Source of the DNA: Candidatus Magnetominusculus dajiuhuensis
GTDB taxonomy: Bacteria; Nitrospirota; Thermodesulfovibrionia; Thermodesulfovibrionales; Magnetobacteriaceae
NCBI GenBank assembly: GCA_015233465.1
Contig: JADFXP010000024.1
Location: 1 to 37,242, forward strand
DNA length: 37,242 nucleotides
Direction of reading: 5' to 3'
In this document: piece by piece, positions 1-8,013 of the stretch
Layout of the letters: every line of letters starts with the position of its first letter
How positions within the stretch are numbered: position 1 is the first letter of the stretch
The notes under the pieces: generated by a model
What the model saw: only the letters and a program-made list of their open reading frames with translations
Database searches by the model: none
What the model was told of the DNA's origin: nothing
Position numbers and translations under genes: made by a program

Positions 1-127
1 TCTCTGGTTTAATCTCTGGTTTAATCTCTGGTTTAATCTCTGGTTTAATCTCTGGTTTAATCTCTGGTTTAATCTCTGGTTTAATCTCTGGTTTAATCTC
101 TGGTTTAATCTCTGGTTTAATCTCTGG
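1..127. repeat. 12-bp perfect tandem repeat, 10 full copies plus a partial copy
   Basis: The unit TCTCTGGTTTAA is repeated without a single mismatch from 1 to 120, followed by the first seven bases of an eleventh unit. A 12-bp unit keeps frame, so on the minus strand it encodes Lys-Pro-Glu-Ile repeats inside the partial gene. Perfect identity points to recent expansion and likely length variation between strains. Because the array touches the window edge its full length cannot be seen. Confidence 0.97.
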
Positions 128-328
128 CTCGTAATGTATTTCTGTAAATTGTAATTCTACAGGCAGATTAAAATATCTCGCAAGAAGCGTTGCCTTTTTT
201 GCGCCCTTTATAGAACTTACTATAAATATCAGTTTGCCGTCAATTATGCCGTTTGGGGTAAAGTCTGACCTGTCAAGAAATGCAGTATATAGAATTTGGA
301 TTTCATCTTGCAAATTTGTAAAGTTCAT
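1..328 (-). CDS. Partial hypothetical protein with tandem KPEI tail (runs off the left edge)
   Basis: The reading frame opens at ATG 328, just after an in-frame TAA, and is still open at base 1. The first 66 residues form a compact domain (MNFTNLQDEIQILYTAF at the N terminus, then strand-like LIFIVSS and helix-like KKATLLARYF). It then changes into a tetrapeptide repeat, EPEI followed by ten KPEI units, coded by a perfect 12-bp DNA repeat. No signal peptide or membrane segment is visible and no Shine-Dalgarno site is seen. I do not recognise the N-terminal domain. Proline/charged repeats of this kind usually act as extended linkers, so another domain may lie beyond the window; that is inference. 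Confidence 0.6.
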   Translation of the reverse strand, partial: MNFTNLQDEIQILYTAFLDRSDFTPNGIIDGKLIFIVSSIKGAKKATLLARYFNLPVELQFTEIHYEPEIKPEIKPEIKPEIKPEIKPEIKPEIKPEIKPEIKPEIKPE

Positions 329-378
329 GAAAGTAGTTTAATAGGTTTATGAAATTAATGTAAATAAAATTTAAAATG

Positions 379-1290
379 CTAATAATAACTAATCGTTGAA
401 TCTGTAATAATATCACCCTTTGAATTATTCAAAAAATCCTTATTGATAATTTTCCTTAAATATTTTCTGCCATTTTTTTCAAATAATTTAAATTTAATCG
501 CCTCTGTATTTTTTTCATCCCAAACCTGAAGTTTAAGATAAGTTTGAAGGGCATTCTGAGACCTTCCTAAACGCAGGGGATTATTAAATAAATATTGTAG
601 ATTATCTGAAAATTCAAGATTAATTAAGTTTGAATAATCGTTGTATGCCGTGATAGCAGTATCATCAGGGAGATTAATCTCAAAGTCAAAAATCATATCA
701 TTAGGCGCTGCAAATCCTTTTCTGATTCTGACTGCCTTTATGAATTTTGTCTGAGTAAAATATAGAATCAGATCAATTCCAGGTGAAAAGGCATTATCAT
801 AGACAACAGTATTATAATCAGTTATACCTTTCAACCCCTCTTTTGAAAGGTTTTCAGGAAGAATTAACCTGCCTGCTGCGTGATTACATATTGGTTTAAA
901 TCTAATAGTCTGATCTTTGTCCTGAAATACATCTCGGAATTCTATCCATTGATCTGCATATTCAGGTAGAAATGGGTGAAAGTTATGGGTCTTAAAGTAC
1001 CAGCCGCGTTTTTGAAAACTCCACCTTAGGGTATGATCAATCTCTTTAAATTCGTTTGAATATTTATCAAAATAATAAATATGTTCAGAGTTTTTCTTAA
1101 ATATGTATGTGCCGTCACTATTAATAAAGGTAGAAGATGCAAATGTTCGTCTTTTGAGTAGTTCAGCGGTTAATATGGTATGAGAATTAAATTTATTAGC
1201 GCTTGAGGTAATAACAAAAATTACCAGCCATAATGAGATAAAGATGAATAAAATTATTTTAGTTTTACCGATAAAAAAATATCTTCTCAT
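379..1290 (-). CDS. Hypothetical exported or membrane-anchored protein
   Basis: This is a 303-residue protein of unrecognised function. Residues about 10-30 are strongly hydrophobic (IILFIFISLWLVIFVI) after a basic N terminus, so it is either exported or anchored with its body in the periplasm. The rest is rich in aromatic and beta-strand-like sequence (QWIEFRDVFQ, IDLILYFTQ, LKLQVWDEKN), resembling the N-terminal blocks of some large secreted repeat proteins, but no catalytic motif is visible. I chose ATG 1290 because GGAG lies 8 nt upstream; an in-frame TTG at 1305 would add five residues without a ribosome site. The gene lies between the KPEI-repeat gene and the NIF3 gene, all on the minus strand. 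Confidence 0.75.
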   Translation of the reverse strand: MRRYFFIGKTKIILFIFISLWLVIFVITSSANKFNSHTILTAELLKRRTFASSTFINSDGTYIFKKNSEHIYYFDKYSNEFKEIDHTLRWSFQKRGWYFKTHNFHPFLPEYADQWIEFRDVFQDKDQTIRFKPICNHAAGRLILPENLSKEGLKGITDYNTVVYDNAFSPGIDLILYFTQTKFIKAVRIRKGFAAPNDMIFDFEINLPDDTAITAYNDYSNLINLEFSDNLQYLFNNPLRLGRSQNALQTYLKLQVWDEKNTEAIKFKLFEKNGRKYLRKIINKDFLNNSKGDIITDSTISYY

Positions 1291-1364
1291 TTTGAATATC
1301 TCCAATACTAATTGGAATTAGAGTCTATTTTATTATCGGTAAAATTTTGAAAAACTTTAAATTT

Positions 1365-2318
1365 CTATCTTTTAAACCTCCTAAACCCTGAACATTCAAT
1401 AATATCAATATTTTCTTTAACAAGGACATTATCAAGCAGAAGATTCATTCCAAGATTATCGCTTGAGATATGACCAGCTATTACATAGTTAATCTGATAT
1501 TTTTCCGCTTCTTTTCTATGTTCATCTCCGATGTGCATTCCGACAATTGTGTTAATCTTTGAAGCAGCTAAGGTTTGGAAGATATCCTTTGAACCGCTTG
1601 TCCCTCCTGTCATATCTACAAAGATATTTCCAGCCTTTCTGTCTTTTGACCCAAGTATAATTTCAGGGCCAAAACCATTTTTCCTGCCGTCTTTATATTC
1701 AGGGAGTTCCATCAATAACTCAATAATATCGCCAAGTTTATAGGGCTTATCATTATTAAAACGGCTCTGTAGATATGTTACAACCATGTTATCAGCAGGC
1801 GTATGTACATTCATCAAAGGAATATCAAGCAGTTTTGCAGCATCTACCGTTCTAAAATGATTTGAAGGCATAAGCCGTCTTTGAACCTCTTTTATTCTAG
1901 GCTCTATTAGTCCCTCAGCTATATTAATAGGCACTCCATAAAGAGCCAATATATCAGCCTGCATCTTTATTACTCCATGCAGCTTGGCAAATGCTATTCC
2001 TTCAGGATGATGACCAATCACGGCATCTATAAGACGACCATTGGTTTTAAGGGTTTTTGCTATCATTAACTCAGAGCCTTCTATATCAATGCCAACCATT
2101 ATGGACTTTAGAGCATTCTCAGTATTATTATAATGAATTGCAGTATCTGGATAAGGATTTTCAAGTGATTCAAGGTCAAAGTATTCTTTTTCTTTATCTT
2201 TCATCTCATTATAAGTTTTTTTAATATCTTCTAATTCTTCAGTAATGATTTTTTTACCCCTTGGGTCATTATCAATGCCAGTTTGTATTGCTTTTTTATA
2301 AAATTCTTTTAATGTCAT
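1365..2318 (-). CDS. NIF3 (NGG1p-interacting factor 3) family protein
   Basis: The 317-residue protein belongs to the NIF3/DUF34 family, conserved metal-binding proteins whose cellular role is still poorly defined. Metal ligands typical of the family are visible: GHHPEG near residue 102, NVHTPADN in the middle, and the C-terminal MHIGDEHR and VIAGHISSD blocks. The first 60 residues are a charged helical extension (ITEELEDIKKTYNEMKDKEKE) ahead of the domain, as seen in some longer family members. ATG 2318 has AAGGAGAG a few bases upstream. It is probably a stand-alone transcription unit; about 100 bp separate it from the divergent Wzi-like gene. Confidence 0.85.
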   Translation of the reverse strand: MTLKEFYKKAIQTGIDNDPRGKKIITEELEDIKKTYNEMKDKEKEYFDLESLENPYPDTAIHYNNTENALKSIMVGIDIEGSELMIAKTLKTNGRLIDAVIGHHPEGIAFAKLHGVIKMQADILALYGVPINIAEGLIEPRIKEVQRRLMPSNHFRTVDAAKLLDIPLMNVHTPADNMVVTYLQSRFNNDKPYKLGDIIELLMELPEYKDGRKNGFGPEIILGSKDRKAGNIFVDMTGGTSGSKDIFQTLAASKINTIVGMHIGDEHRKEAEKYQINYVIAGHISSDNLGMNLLLDNVLVKENIDIIECSGFRRFKR

Positions 2319-2432
2319 ATAAACTCTCCTTTATGAATTGTAATTATATATACTATATCATATTGTAATCACTATTGCCAAACACATCGTAATTAGTATA
2401 AAATAAACAAAATCTATTATATGAGGGTACTA

Positions 2433-3995
2433 ATGTCAATCATTAAATTTAAAGTTTCAATCTTATTATCTTTTATATTGATTATTTGTTTAGCCAGCGT
2501 CACTTTTGCTGCCTCATCTTCAAATATTCCTTTAGGCAGTTATATTTATGAAGACCTTGAGCGTCTTGAACTCAAGGGTTTAATTAATACTGCAATATTA
2601 AGTTCAAAACCGTTCAGCAGGATTGAAGGAGCAAGACTTGTGCAAGAGGCTGTAGATGCAAGCGAATCTTTTGAATTTGAAGATGTTGTTGGTTATCAGG
2701 CAATCCTTGAGAGACTTAAAAAGGAATTTGCCCCTGAGTTAAGCGGAAATAAAGAAAAAGTTAGAGTCACATCTTTAGAGAGTGCATTTTTGACATATTT
2801 GTATAGCTCTAAAGACCCAGTACATATGAGTAAAAATAATGACGGAGACGTTTATTCCTCTGCGTCAAATGTGAAAGGGGCATTTACCTCTAAGGTAACC
2901 TTTTATGATACTGTAACAGTTTTGATTGAACCACAGGCACAGTTTAATTCGTCTATTTCAGAACTTAATATATTAAACGGCTATGCGATATTAGATTTTT
3001 TGGGGCTTGAGTTTGAAGTTGGCAGAGATTCATTATGGTGGGGAAGCGGCTCTAATGGTGCATTACTAATGAGTAATAACGCCCGCCCATTTGATATGGT
3101 TAAATTTACTACAACAGAAGCCGTTGATTTTCTTGGACAATTTAAACCAGTTATATTCTATACAAGCCTTGGGACTGATAATCAGGCAGTTCATAATACA
3201 AAGCTTTGCGGAATAAGGCTTGATTTAAAACCGCTTACTTGGTTTCAATTTGGGCTTACCAGAACTATGATGTTTGGTGGAGACGGCAGGACTGTTATGG
3301 GGCTTGCGCAATGGTGGAATGCCTTTTGGGTTCAAAATAATCAGGAGCATTTCTCAAATACATTTAATAATAAACAGCTTGCTTCAATTGATGCGACATT
3401 TACATATATTAATCAGACCGGTTTTCTTCCATTTACTGCAATTAGAATATATAACGAATGGGCTGCATCGGATTCAAATATTTCTGGGGGCAGTATTGTG
3501 CAGCCTAACGGCTGGTCTGTTTTGGCTGGCGCTTTAATTGATGAGCCTGCAAATATTAGTGGAACTGATCTGAGATTTGAATTTGGAGATACTGCCTTGA
3601 ATCAAAGATATGGTTTTTTATGGTATACAGATCAATTGTACAGCACTGGATATACATATATGAGCAGGGTAATCGGAGACGCTATGGGCGGGGATTCTAA
3701 AAATATCTATCTTAGAGGCCAATATCATCTTGATAATGGAGCTGTATATGGATTAGAATTTGAACAGGTCTGGAATGGGATTTATTCAACTCCATCGCCT
3801 GGAATTTTAAATCCATATAATCATAGTTTAGATTCAATAACTGATATATGGATAGGCGGGGATGTTTCATATCCTATAAATGAATATTTGACAATTCAAG
3901 GCGGGGCTGGTTATGAGAATTTAAAAAATTCTACAAAATCTATTACTAATAGGGGAATTGTAGTTTGGTCAACCTTAAGAGTCATGCATATATAG
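2433..3995 (+). CDS. Wzi-like capsule-assembly or porin-type outer membrane protein
   Basis: About 520 residues with a signal peptide (KVSILLSFILIICLASVTFA, cleaved near ASS). After the signal comes a short helical segment (YIYEDLERLELKGLI with a following AILSSKPFSRIEGARLV) typical of the periplasmic N terminus of Wzi-family barrels, then a long alternating beta region. The block GRDSLWWGSGSNGALLMSNN near residue 200 is a family hallmark. Wzi is an 18-stranded outer membrane beta-barrel that anchors capsule in enterobacteria; in other phyla the homologues are poorly characterised. I prefer ATG 2433 over ATG 2421 because GAGGG at 2423-2427 lies 5 nt before it. No capsule genes are adjacent, so a capsule role is not supported by context. 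Confidence 0.8.
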   Translation: MSIIKFKVSILLSFILIICLASVTFAASSSNIPLGSYIYEDLERLELKGLINTAILSSKPFSRIEGARLVQEAVDASESFEFEDVVGYQAILERLKKEFAPELSGNKEKVRVTSLESAFLTYLYSSKDPVHMSKNNDGDVYSSASNVKGAFTSKVTFYDTVTVLIEPQAQFNSSISELNILNGYAILDFLGLEFEVGRDSLWWGSGSNGALLMSNNARPFDMVKFTTTEAVDFLGQFKPVIFYTSLGTDNQAVHNTKLCGIRLDLKPLTWFQFGLTRTMMFGGDGRTVMGLAQWWNAFWVQNNQEHFSNTFNNKQLASIDATFTYINQTGFLPFTAIRIYNEWAASDSNISGGSIVQPNGWSVLAGALIDEPANISGTDLRFEFGDTALNQRYGFLWYTDQLYSTGYTYMSRVIGDAMGGDSKNIYLRGQYHLDNGAVYGLEFEQVWNGIYSTPSPGILNPYNHSLDSITDIWIGGDVSYPINEYLTIQGGAGYENLKNSTKSITNRGIVVWSTLRVMHI

Positions 3996-4019
3996 GGTAA
4001 ACACAAGGGTTACCCCTAC
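3994..4019. repeat. Family B palindromic repeat, copy 1
   Basis: The 26 bases here match 13774-13799 at 25 positions. The core is an inverted repeat, GGGTAA then a short loop then GGGTTACCC, ending CCTAC. It overlaps the TAG stop codon of the Wzi-like gene and could serve as its transcript end, although no T-tract follows. Confidence 0.85.
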
Positions 4020-4045
4020 TTTTAATATAATTATGGACGGAGATA

Positions 4046-4216
4046 ATGGAAGATAAAAAGATAATTAATTCATGCGGTTGTTCAGAAAATTTTATAACAG
4101 ATGAGACTAATCTAAGTGAATCAATAAGAAAATTAACTGATTGTCCGCAATGTGGTATGAGGCTTGCCAGTCCTACAGAGTTATTTAATCATGTAGTGAT
4201 GTATCATAGTTCTTGA
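4046..4216 (+). CDS. C2H2 zinc-finger microprotein
   Basis: A 56-residue protein starting at ATG 4046; GGAG at 4039-4042 lies just upstream. Its C-terminal half reads CPQCGMRLASPTELFNHVV then MYH, giving Cys-X2-Cys-X12-His-X4-His, the exact spacing of a classical C2H2 zinc finger, including a hydrophobic Leu/Phe core. The N terminus has an extra Cys-Gly-Cys (residues 10-12) that could add ligands or bind another metal. Bacterial C2H2 proteins (the Ros/MucR group) are DNA-binding regulators with different spacing, so the role here is open. It sits alone between the Wzi-like gene and the end of tsaD. Confidence rests on the motif and the intact frame; the product has no recognised family. Confidence 0.65.
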   Translation: MEDKKIINSCGCSENFITDETNLSESIRKLTDCPQCGMRLASPTELFNHVVMYHSS

Positions 4217-4252
4217 AATAATTGATTTTCTTGACAGGTTGTCAAGATAGAG

Positions 4253-5248
4253 TCAGCCAATAGGCAGGTAAGCCTCAGGGTTTATATCAAAAGAGGAAAA
4301 CATTCCTTGTTTGAAATATAGATGTCCTGCAGCTCCTATCATAGCCGCATTATCAGTGCATAATTCGATAGGAGGGATGAATAGTTCAATCCCTATATCT
4401 TTACTAAGAGCGGTGAAATCCTTGCAAAGGGCAGAATTTGCAGCAACTCCGCCAGATATAACTAATCTTTTAAGACCTTGTTCCTTGAGGGCTTGTTTGG
4501 TTTTTTCAATTAATACATCTATGACTGCCTTTTGAAATGAGGCGCAAATATCCTCTACATTTGTAATCTGACACTCTTTTGAGATATAATTTTTAACAGC
4601 AGTTTTTAATCCGCTAAAGCTGAAATCAAGGGTATCATTCCATAGACCTCGCGGAAAATTTATAGCAGATGAATTGCCTGACTTTGCAAGAGCGTCAATA
4701 ATAGGACCTCCGGGGAATCCAAGACCAAGCATTTTTGCAACCTTATCATACGCTTCACCTGCTGCATCGTCTCTTGTTCGCCCAATTTCTTTATATTTTA
4801 GAAATCCATCAATTCTGTAAAGACTTGTATGTCCTCCTGATACTATGAGAGCAAGAAACGGGAATTCTGGACGATTATTAAGTAAAAATGCTGAAAAAAT
4901 GTGTCCTTCAAGGTGATTTACCGCAAGTAATGGCAGATGTATTGAATAAGCCAAAGCCTTTGCGAATTGACATCCTACAATTAATGATCCAATTAATCCT
5001 GGACCCTTGCAAACTGCAATAGCAGAGAGGTCTTGCAGTTTATACTCTGCCTGTGAGAGAGCCTCAGAGGTAACCTGCCATATGATTTCCATATGTCTTC
5101 TTGAGGCAAGTTCTGGGACAATCCCGCCGTATTTTTCATGGATTTGATTCTGGCTTGAGACGATGTTTGAAAGAGCAAGAGTCCCATCTTTTACAACAGA
5201 GGCAGATGTATCGTCACATGAAGTATCTATTGCTAAAATTATTGACAT
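4253..5248 (-). CDS. tsaD: tRNA N6-adenosine threonylcarbamoyltransferase TsaD
   Basis: TsaD transfers the threonylcarbamoyl group onto A37 of ANN-decoding tRNAs, acting with TsaB and TsaE in bacteria. The 331-residue product starts with the family signature ILAIDTSCDDTSASV and carries the metal-binding NHLEGH box near residue 107. SGGHTSL, DDAAGEAYDKVAKMLGL, SGGVAAN and CTDNAAMIGAAG follow in the usual order. I start at ATG 5248 (MSIILAIDTSCDD) to match the family; an in-frame TTG at 5284 would add 12 residues, with a purine tract placed too close to it. Divergent from rsmD with only 76 bp between starts, so the two promoters must lie back to back. Confidence 0.97.
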   Translation of the reverse strand: MSIILAIDTSCDDTSASVVKDGTLALSNIVSSQNQIHEKYGGIVPELASRRHMEIIWQVTSEALSQAEYKLQDLSAIAVCKGPGLIGSLIVGCQFAKALAYSIHLPLLAVNHLEGHIFSAFLLNNRPEFPFLALIVSGGHTSLYRIDGFLKYKEIGRTRDDAAGEAYDKVAKMLGLGFPGGPIIDALAKSGNSSAINFPRGLWNDTLDFSFSGLKTAVKNYISKECQITNVEDICASFQKAVIDVLIEKTKQALKEQGLKRLVISGGVAANSALCKDFTALSKDIGIELFIPPIELCTDNAAMIGAAGHLYFKQGMFSSFDINPEAYLPIG

Positions 5249-5288
5249 AAGAAAATTATATCCGATTGCATTACTTAAAAACAATCCT

Positions 5289-5318
5289 TTGACTGTCTAA
5301 TAATATCTAATGTATATT
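5289..5318 (+). promoter_or_regulatory. Candidate rsmD promoter giving a leaderless transcript
   Basis: TTGACT at 5289-5294 and TATATT at 5313-5318 are separated by 18 nt. The -10 box ends 6 nt before ATG 5325, so transcription would begin at or next to the start codon, and no Shine-Dalgarno site precedes it. Confidence 0.5.
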
Positions 5319-5324
5319 ATATTA

Positions 5325-5915
5325 ATGAAGATAACTGGCGGGATATTTAAGGGCAGGAAACTGCCTCAAAAGATAAAAAAGGGTGTGCGTCCAACTGCCT
5401 CAAAGGTGAGAGAGGCGTTATTTAATATTATTGGCGCAGATATTAATGAGAGTAGTTTTCTTGATTTATATGCTGGAACTGGGGTTGTAGGATTTGAGGC
5501 CTTGGCAAGGGGTGCGAGTCATGTAGTTTTTGTTGATAGAGATATTGATGCTATAGATAAGGTTATTCAATCTCACAAATATAGTAATTGTAGGGCAATA
5601 AAAGGTGAAGTTCATAAGGTAGTAAATAATTTTCAAGGCAGAGAGCAAAAGTTTGATTTTATTTATGTAGATCCGCCGTATGAATCTGGAGAAGTTGATC
5701 AAGTAATGCCGTTATTAGGGCAGATTTTATCAATAGATGGTTTCGTTATAGTAGAGCATTTTCATAAAAAGGAAATATTGAATAATAGTCAATTAGAATT
5801 TGTAAAAACCTATCGTTATGGTGATACGGTACTTAGTCTTTTTAAAGGGTTCAAAGGGGCGAGTCCCTTTGCGGGATTTTTAAGGGCAGAGCCCTTAAAG
5901 GGGACTTTCGAATGA
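5325..5915 (+). CDS. rsmD: 16S rRNA (guanine966-N2)-methyltransferase RsmD with repeat-derived C-terminal tail
   Basis: RsmD methylates G966 of 16S rRNA. The 196-residue product starts MKITGGIFKGRKL, followed by the RPTASKVREALFN motif, SAM-binding LDLYAGTGVVGFEALARGA and catalytic DPPY (YVDPPYESG). ATG 5325 fits the family start; an upstream ATG at 5310 would add five unusual residues. The natural domain ends near DTVLSLFKG. The last 20-odd residues (GASPFAGFLRAEPLKGTFE) are translated from a family A palindromic repeat inserted at the 3' end. The stop overlaps the ATG of ispF by 4 nt (ATGA), so the two are translationally coupled. Confidence 0.93.
   Translation: MKITGGIFKGRKLPQKIKKGVRPTASKVREALFNIIGADINESSFLDLYAGTGVVGFEALARGASHVVFVDRDIDAIDKVIQSHKYSNCRAIKGEVHKVVNNFQGREQKFDFIYVDPPYESGEVDQVMPLLGQILSIDGFVIVEHFHKKEILNNSQLEFVKTYRYGDTVLSLFKGFKGASPFAGFLRAEPLKGTFE
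5847..5911 (+). repeat. Family A two-hairpin repeat, copy 1 (inside rsmD)
   Basis: Two hairpins lie in tandem: AAAGGG/CCCTTT at 5853-5870 and the perfect TTAAGGGCAGAGCCCTTAA at 5880-5898, joined by a GCGGGATT linker, then AAAGGGG at 5897-5903. The same plan is seen at 10857-10907. This copy is read as the rsmD C terminus, and its AAAGGGG tract sits 8 nt before the ispF start. Confidence 0.88.
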
Positions 5916-6385
5916 ATATTAGGATAGGATCGGGTTATGATTCACACAGGTTAGTCCATGGAAGGAAGTTAATTATAGGCGGAGTAGAGATACCGTATGA
6001 ATTGGGGTTAGAGGGGCATTCAGATGCGGATGTACTTACGCATGCGATAGTAGATGCGATAATTGGGGCCTCTGGGATGGGGGATATAGGGAGGCATTTT
6101 TCTGATAAGGATGTAAGGTGGAAGGGGGCGGATAGTCAAGAGATTTTAAGGATTACAATTGATATGATAACAAAGCAAGGGTTTAAGATTTCGTGGATAG
6201 ACTGTACTGTGATAGCGGAAAGGCCAAGGCTTTCAATGTATATAGATGATATGAAAAAGGCGTTGACATTAAGCGGGATACCTGTTGGGATGATAAATAT
6301 AAAGGCAAAGACTAACGAGGGGATGGGATTTATAGGAAGGGGCGAGGGGATAGCGTCAATGGCTAGCTGTCTGTTGATATTTTAA
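5912..6385 (+). CDS. ispF: 2-C-methyl-D-erythritol 2,4-cyclodiphosphate synthase IspF
   Basis: IspF makes the cyclic diphosphate in the MEP pathway to isoprenoid precursors and works as a trimer. Length (157) is normal. Seen in order: GYDSHRL (metal ligands Asp and His), GHSDADVLTHAIVDAIIGA with the third metal His, the SSDxxW-like HFSDKDVRWKGADS loop, and the C-terminal KAKTNEGMGFIGRGEGIA signature. The start overlaps the rsmD stop (ATGA). The only ribosome site is the AAAGGGG that belongs to the family A repeat. The downstream MCP is probably separate because it has its own upstream TA-rich region and ribosome site. Confidence 0.97.
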   Translation: MNIRIGSGYDSHRLVHGRKLIIGGVEIPYELGLEGHSDADVLTHAIVDAIIGASGMGDIGRHFSDKDVRWKGADSQEILRITIDMITKQGFKISWIDCTVIAERPRLSMYIDDMKKALTLSGIPVGMINIKAKTNEGMGFIGRGEGIASMASCLLIF

Positions 6386-6455
6386 TTAATGTTTTAGAGA
6401 TTTAATTATTTAATTTATGATAAAATATATAAAATTTAATCAAGGGGTATTTTCT

Positions 6456-7949
6456 ATGATAGATTTAAAAAATATTAAGGTTCGTTTAAGCCTATATTTA
6501 ATTGGCGCAATAGTGCTTTTTTTTATAATCTTTCTTGGGGGATACGGGCTGATTAAATTGTCCACTGCTCAACATCGACTGGAGGTGAATATTCGCGAAT
6601 CAAATGAACTAATAGACGCAGTTGATAAAGCAAGACATGCGCAGGTAGAGTTTAAGATTCAGGTTCAGGAATGGAAGGATATGCTTCTTAGAGGATTTGA
6701 AAAGCAATCATTTGATAGACATTTAGAGGGATTCAAGAAATCGGGAGAAAATTTTCAAATAGAACTGGCTGAACTTAAAAAAATTGCTGAAGATCTAAAA
6801 TACAACACCACAATGATTGAGCACATTCAACAGGATCATCTTAGGATTATGCAGCAATATCGTGAAGCCATAAAAAGCTTTGACCCTAATGATTCAATAA
6901 GTTATCGGAAGGTAGATCTTCTTGTTAAAGGCATAGACAGGGATCCAACTGCAGATATGGATAGTGTAGTTAATGGAATTCAGGAATATTCACATAAAAT
7001 GTTTAATAAAATGACGGCTGAATCAAAAAATGAATATAATCATGCTAGAGAATTTTATATCTTTGTTGTAATAGTAGTTTTGATTATTTTATCGGTTGTA
7101 TTTTGGTTTGTCTCATCAAGGATTATAAATACTCTAACAAGTTCAGTTAATTCTATGACATCAATATCTACACAAATTGCCTCAACTATAAACGAACATG
7201 AAAGGATTGCAGCACAGCAATCTGCTGCGGTAAATCAAACTACCACTACCACTAATGAATTAAGCTCTTCATCCAGATTATCTGCTGAACAGGCTGAGGC
7301 AACAGGAGCAGGCACTGCAGAAGCCCTTAACGAGGCTGAAAAAGGCAATTCAATAGTTAATGAAATGCTGATTGGTATGGAAGGTTTAAAGTCAAAGGTC
7401 AATTCCATTTCTCATCATATTCATGGACTTAGTAATTTAATTAATGAGATTTCAGGAATAGCTAAACTTGTAACAAATTTTGCGAATGAGACAAAGATGC
7501 TTGCTATGAATGCTGCAATTGAAGCAGTGCGTGCTGGAATTCATGGCAAAGGGTTTAGTTTGTTATCAGTAGAAATACGTAAACTTGCTCAAGAAAGCAA
7601 GGCATCTTCTGAAAATATTTCTCTGCTTGTATCATCAATAATAAAATCCACAGATTTATCAGTCTCTGCAGCTTCAGAGGGCATAGACACAGTTGTTCAA
7701 GAAATGAAACTAGCGCACCAGACCTCTGAGGCATTTAAAAATATTACATATTCAATTAACAACACATATGAAAATACAAAGCAAATTACCCTTAATGTTA
7801 AACAACAGTCTATAGCGATAAATCAGATAGTAGAGGCCATGAACAGTCTTAACATTGGCGCAAAGGAAACCGCAAGCGGTATCACTCAAACAAAGGTAGG
7901 TATCACTACGCTTACTGATATATCAAATGATTTGAAGAAAATGATTTAG
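6456..7949 (+). CDS. Methyl-accepting chemotaxis protein (transducer)
   Basis: A 497-residue inner membrane signal transducer. TM1 spans about residues 11-35 and TM2 about 199-221, flanking a roughly 165-residue helical periplasmic domain of the four-helix-bundle type. The cytoplasmic part is a coiled coil with the hairpin tip near residues 350-385, reading AIEAVRAGIHGKGFSLLSVE then IRKLAQES. Compared with the consensus, the conserved Glu after AG is Ile and the VVA is LLS, so the tip is divergent. No HAMP domain is evident between TM2 and the coiled coil. Start ATG 6456 has AAGGGG 8 nt upstream; an ATG at 6417 lacks one. Ligand unknown; no che operon is adjacent. Confidence 0.9.
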   Translation: MIDLKNIKVRLSLYLIGAIVLFFIIFLGGYGLIKLSTAQHRLEVNIRESNELIDAVDKARHAQVEFKIQVQEWKDMLLRGFEKQSFDRHLEGFKKSGENFQIELAELKKIAEDLKYNTTMIEHIQQDHLRIMQQYREAIKSFDPNDSISYRKVDLLVKGIDRDPTADMDSVVNGIQEYSHKMFNKMTAESKNEYNHAREFYIFVVIVVLIILSVVFWFVSSRIINTLTSSVNSMTSISTQIASTINEHERIAAQQSAAVNQTTTTTNELSSSSRLSAEQAEATGAGTAEALNEAEKGNSIVNEMLIGMEGLKSKVNSISHHIHGLSNLINEISGIAKLVTNFANETKMLAMNAAIEAVRAGIHGKGFSLLSVEIRKLAQESKASSENISLLVSSIIKSTDLSVSAASEGIDTVVQEMKLAHQTSEAFKNITYSINNTYENTKQITLNVKQQSIAINQIVEAMNSLNIGAKETASGITQTKVGITTLTDISNDLKKMI

Positions 7950-8013
7950 ATTAAATTTGATGAAAAGATTCAGCTTGTTTTAATCTAAGGGCTATGGTTA
8001 AAGGTTATTGGTT

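Noticed and set aside
1..127. CRISPR array
   Set aside because: The 12-bp units are directly abutting with no spacers and are translated in frame as KPEI.
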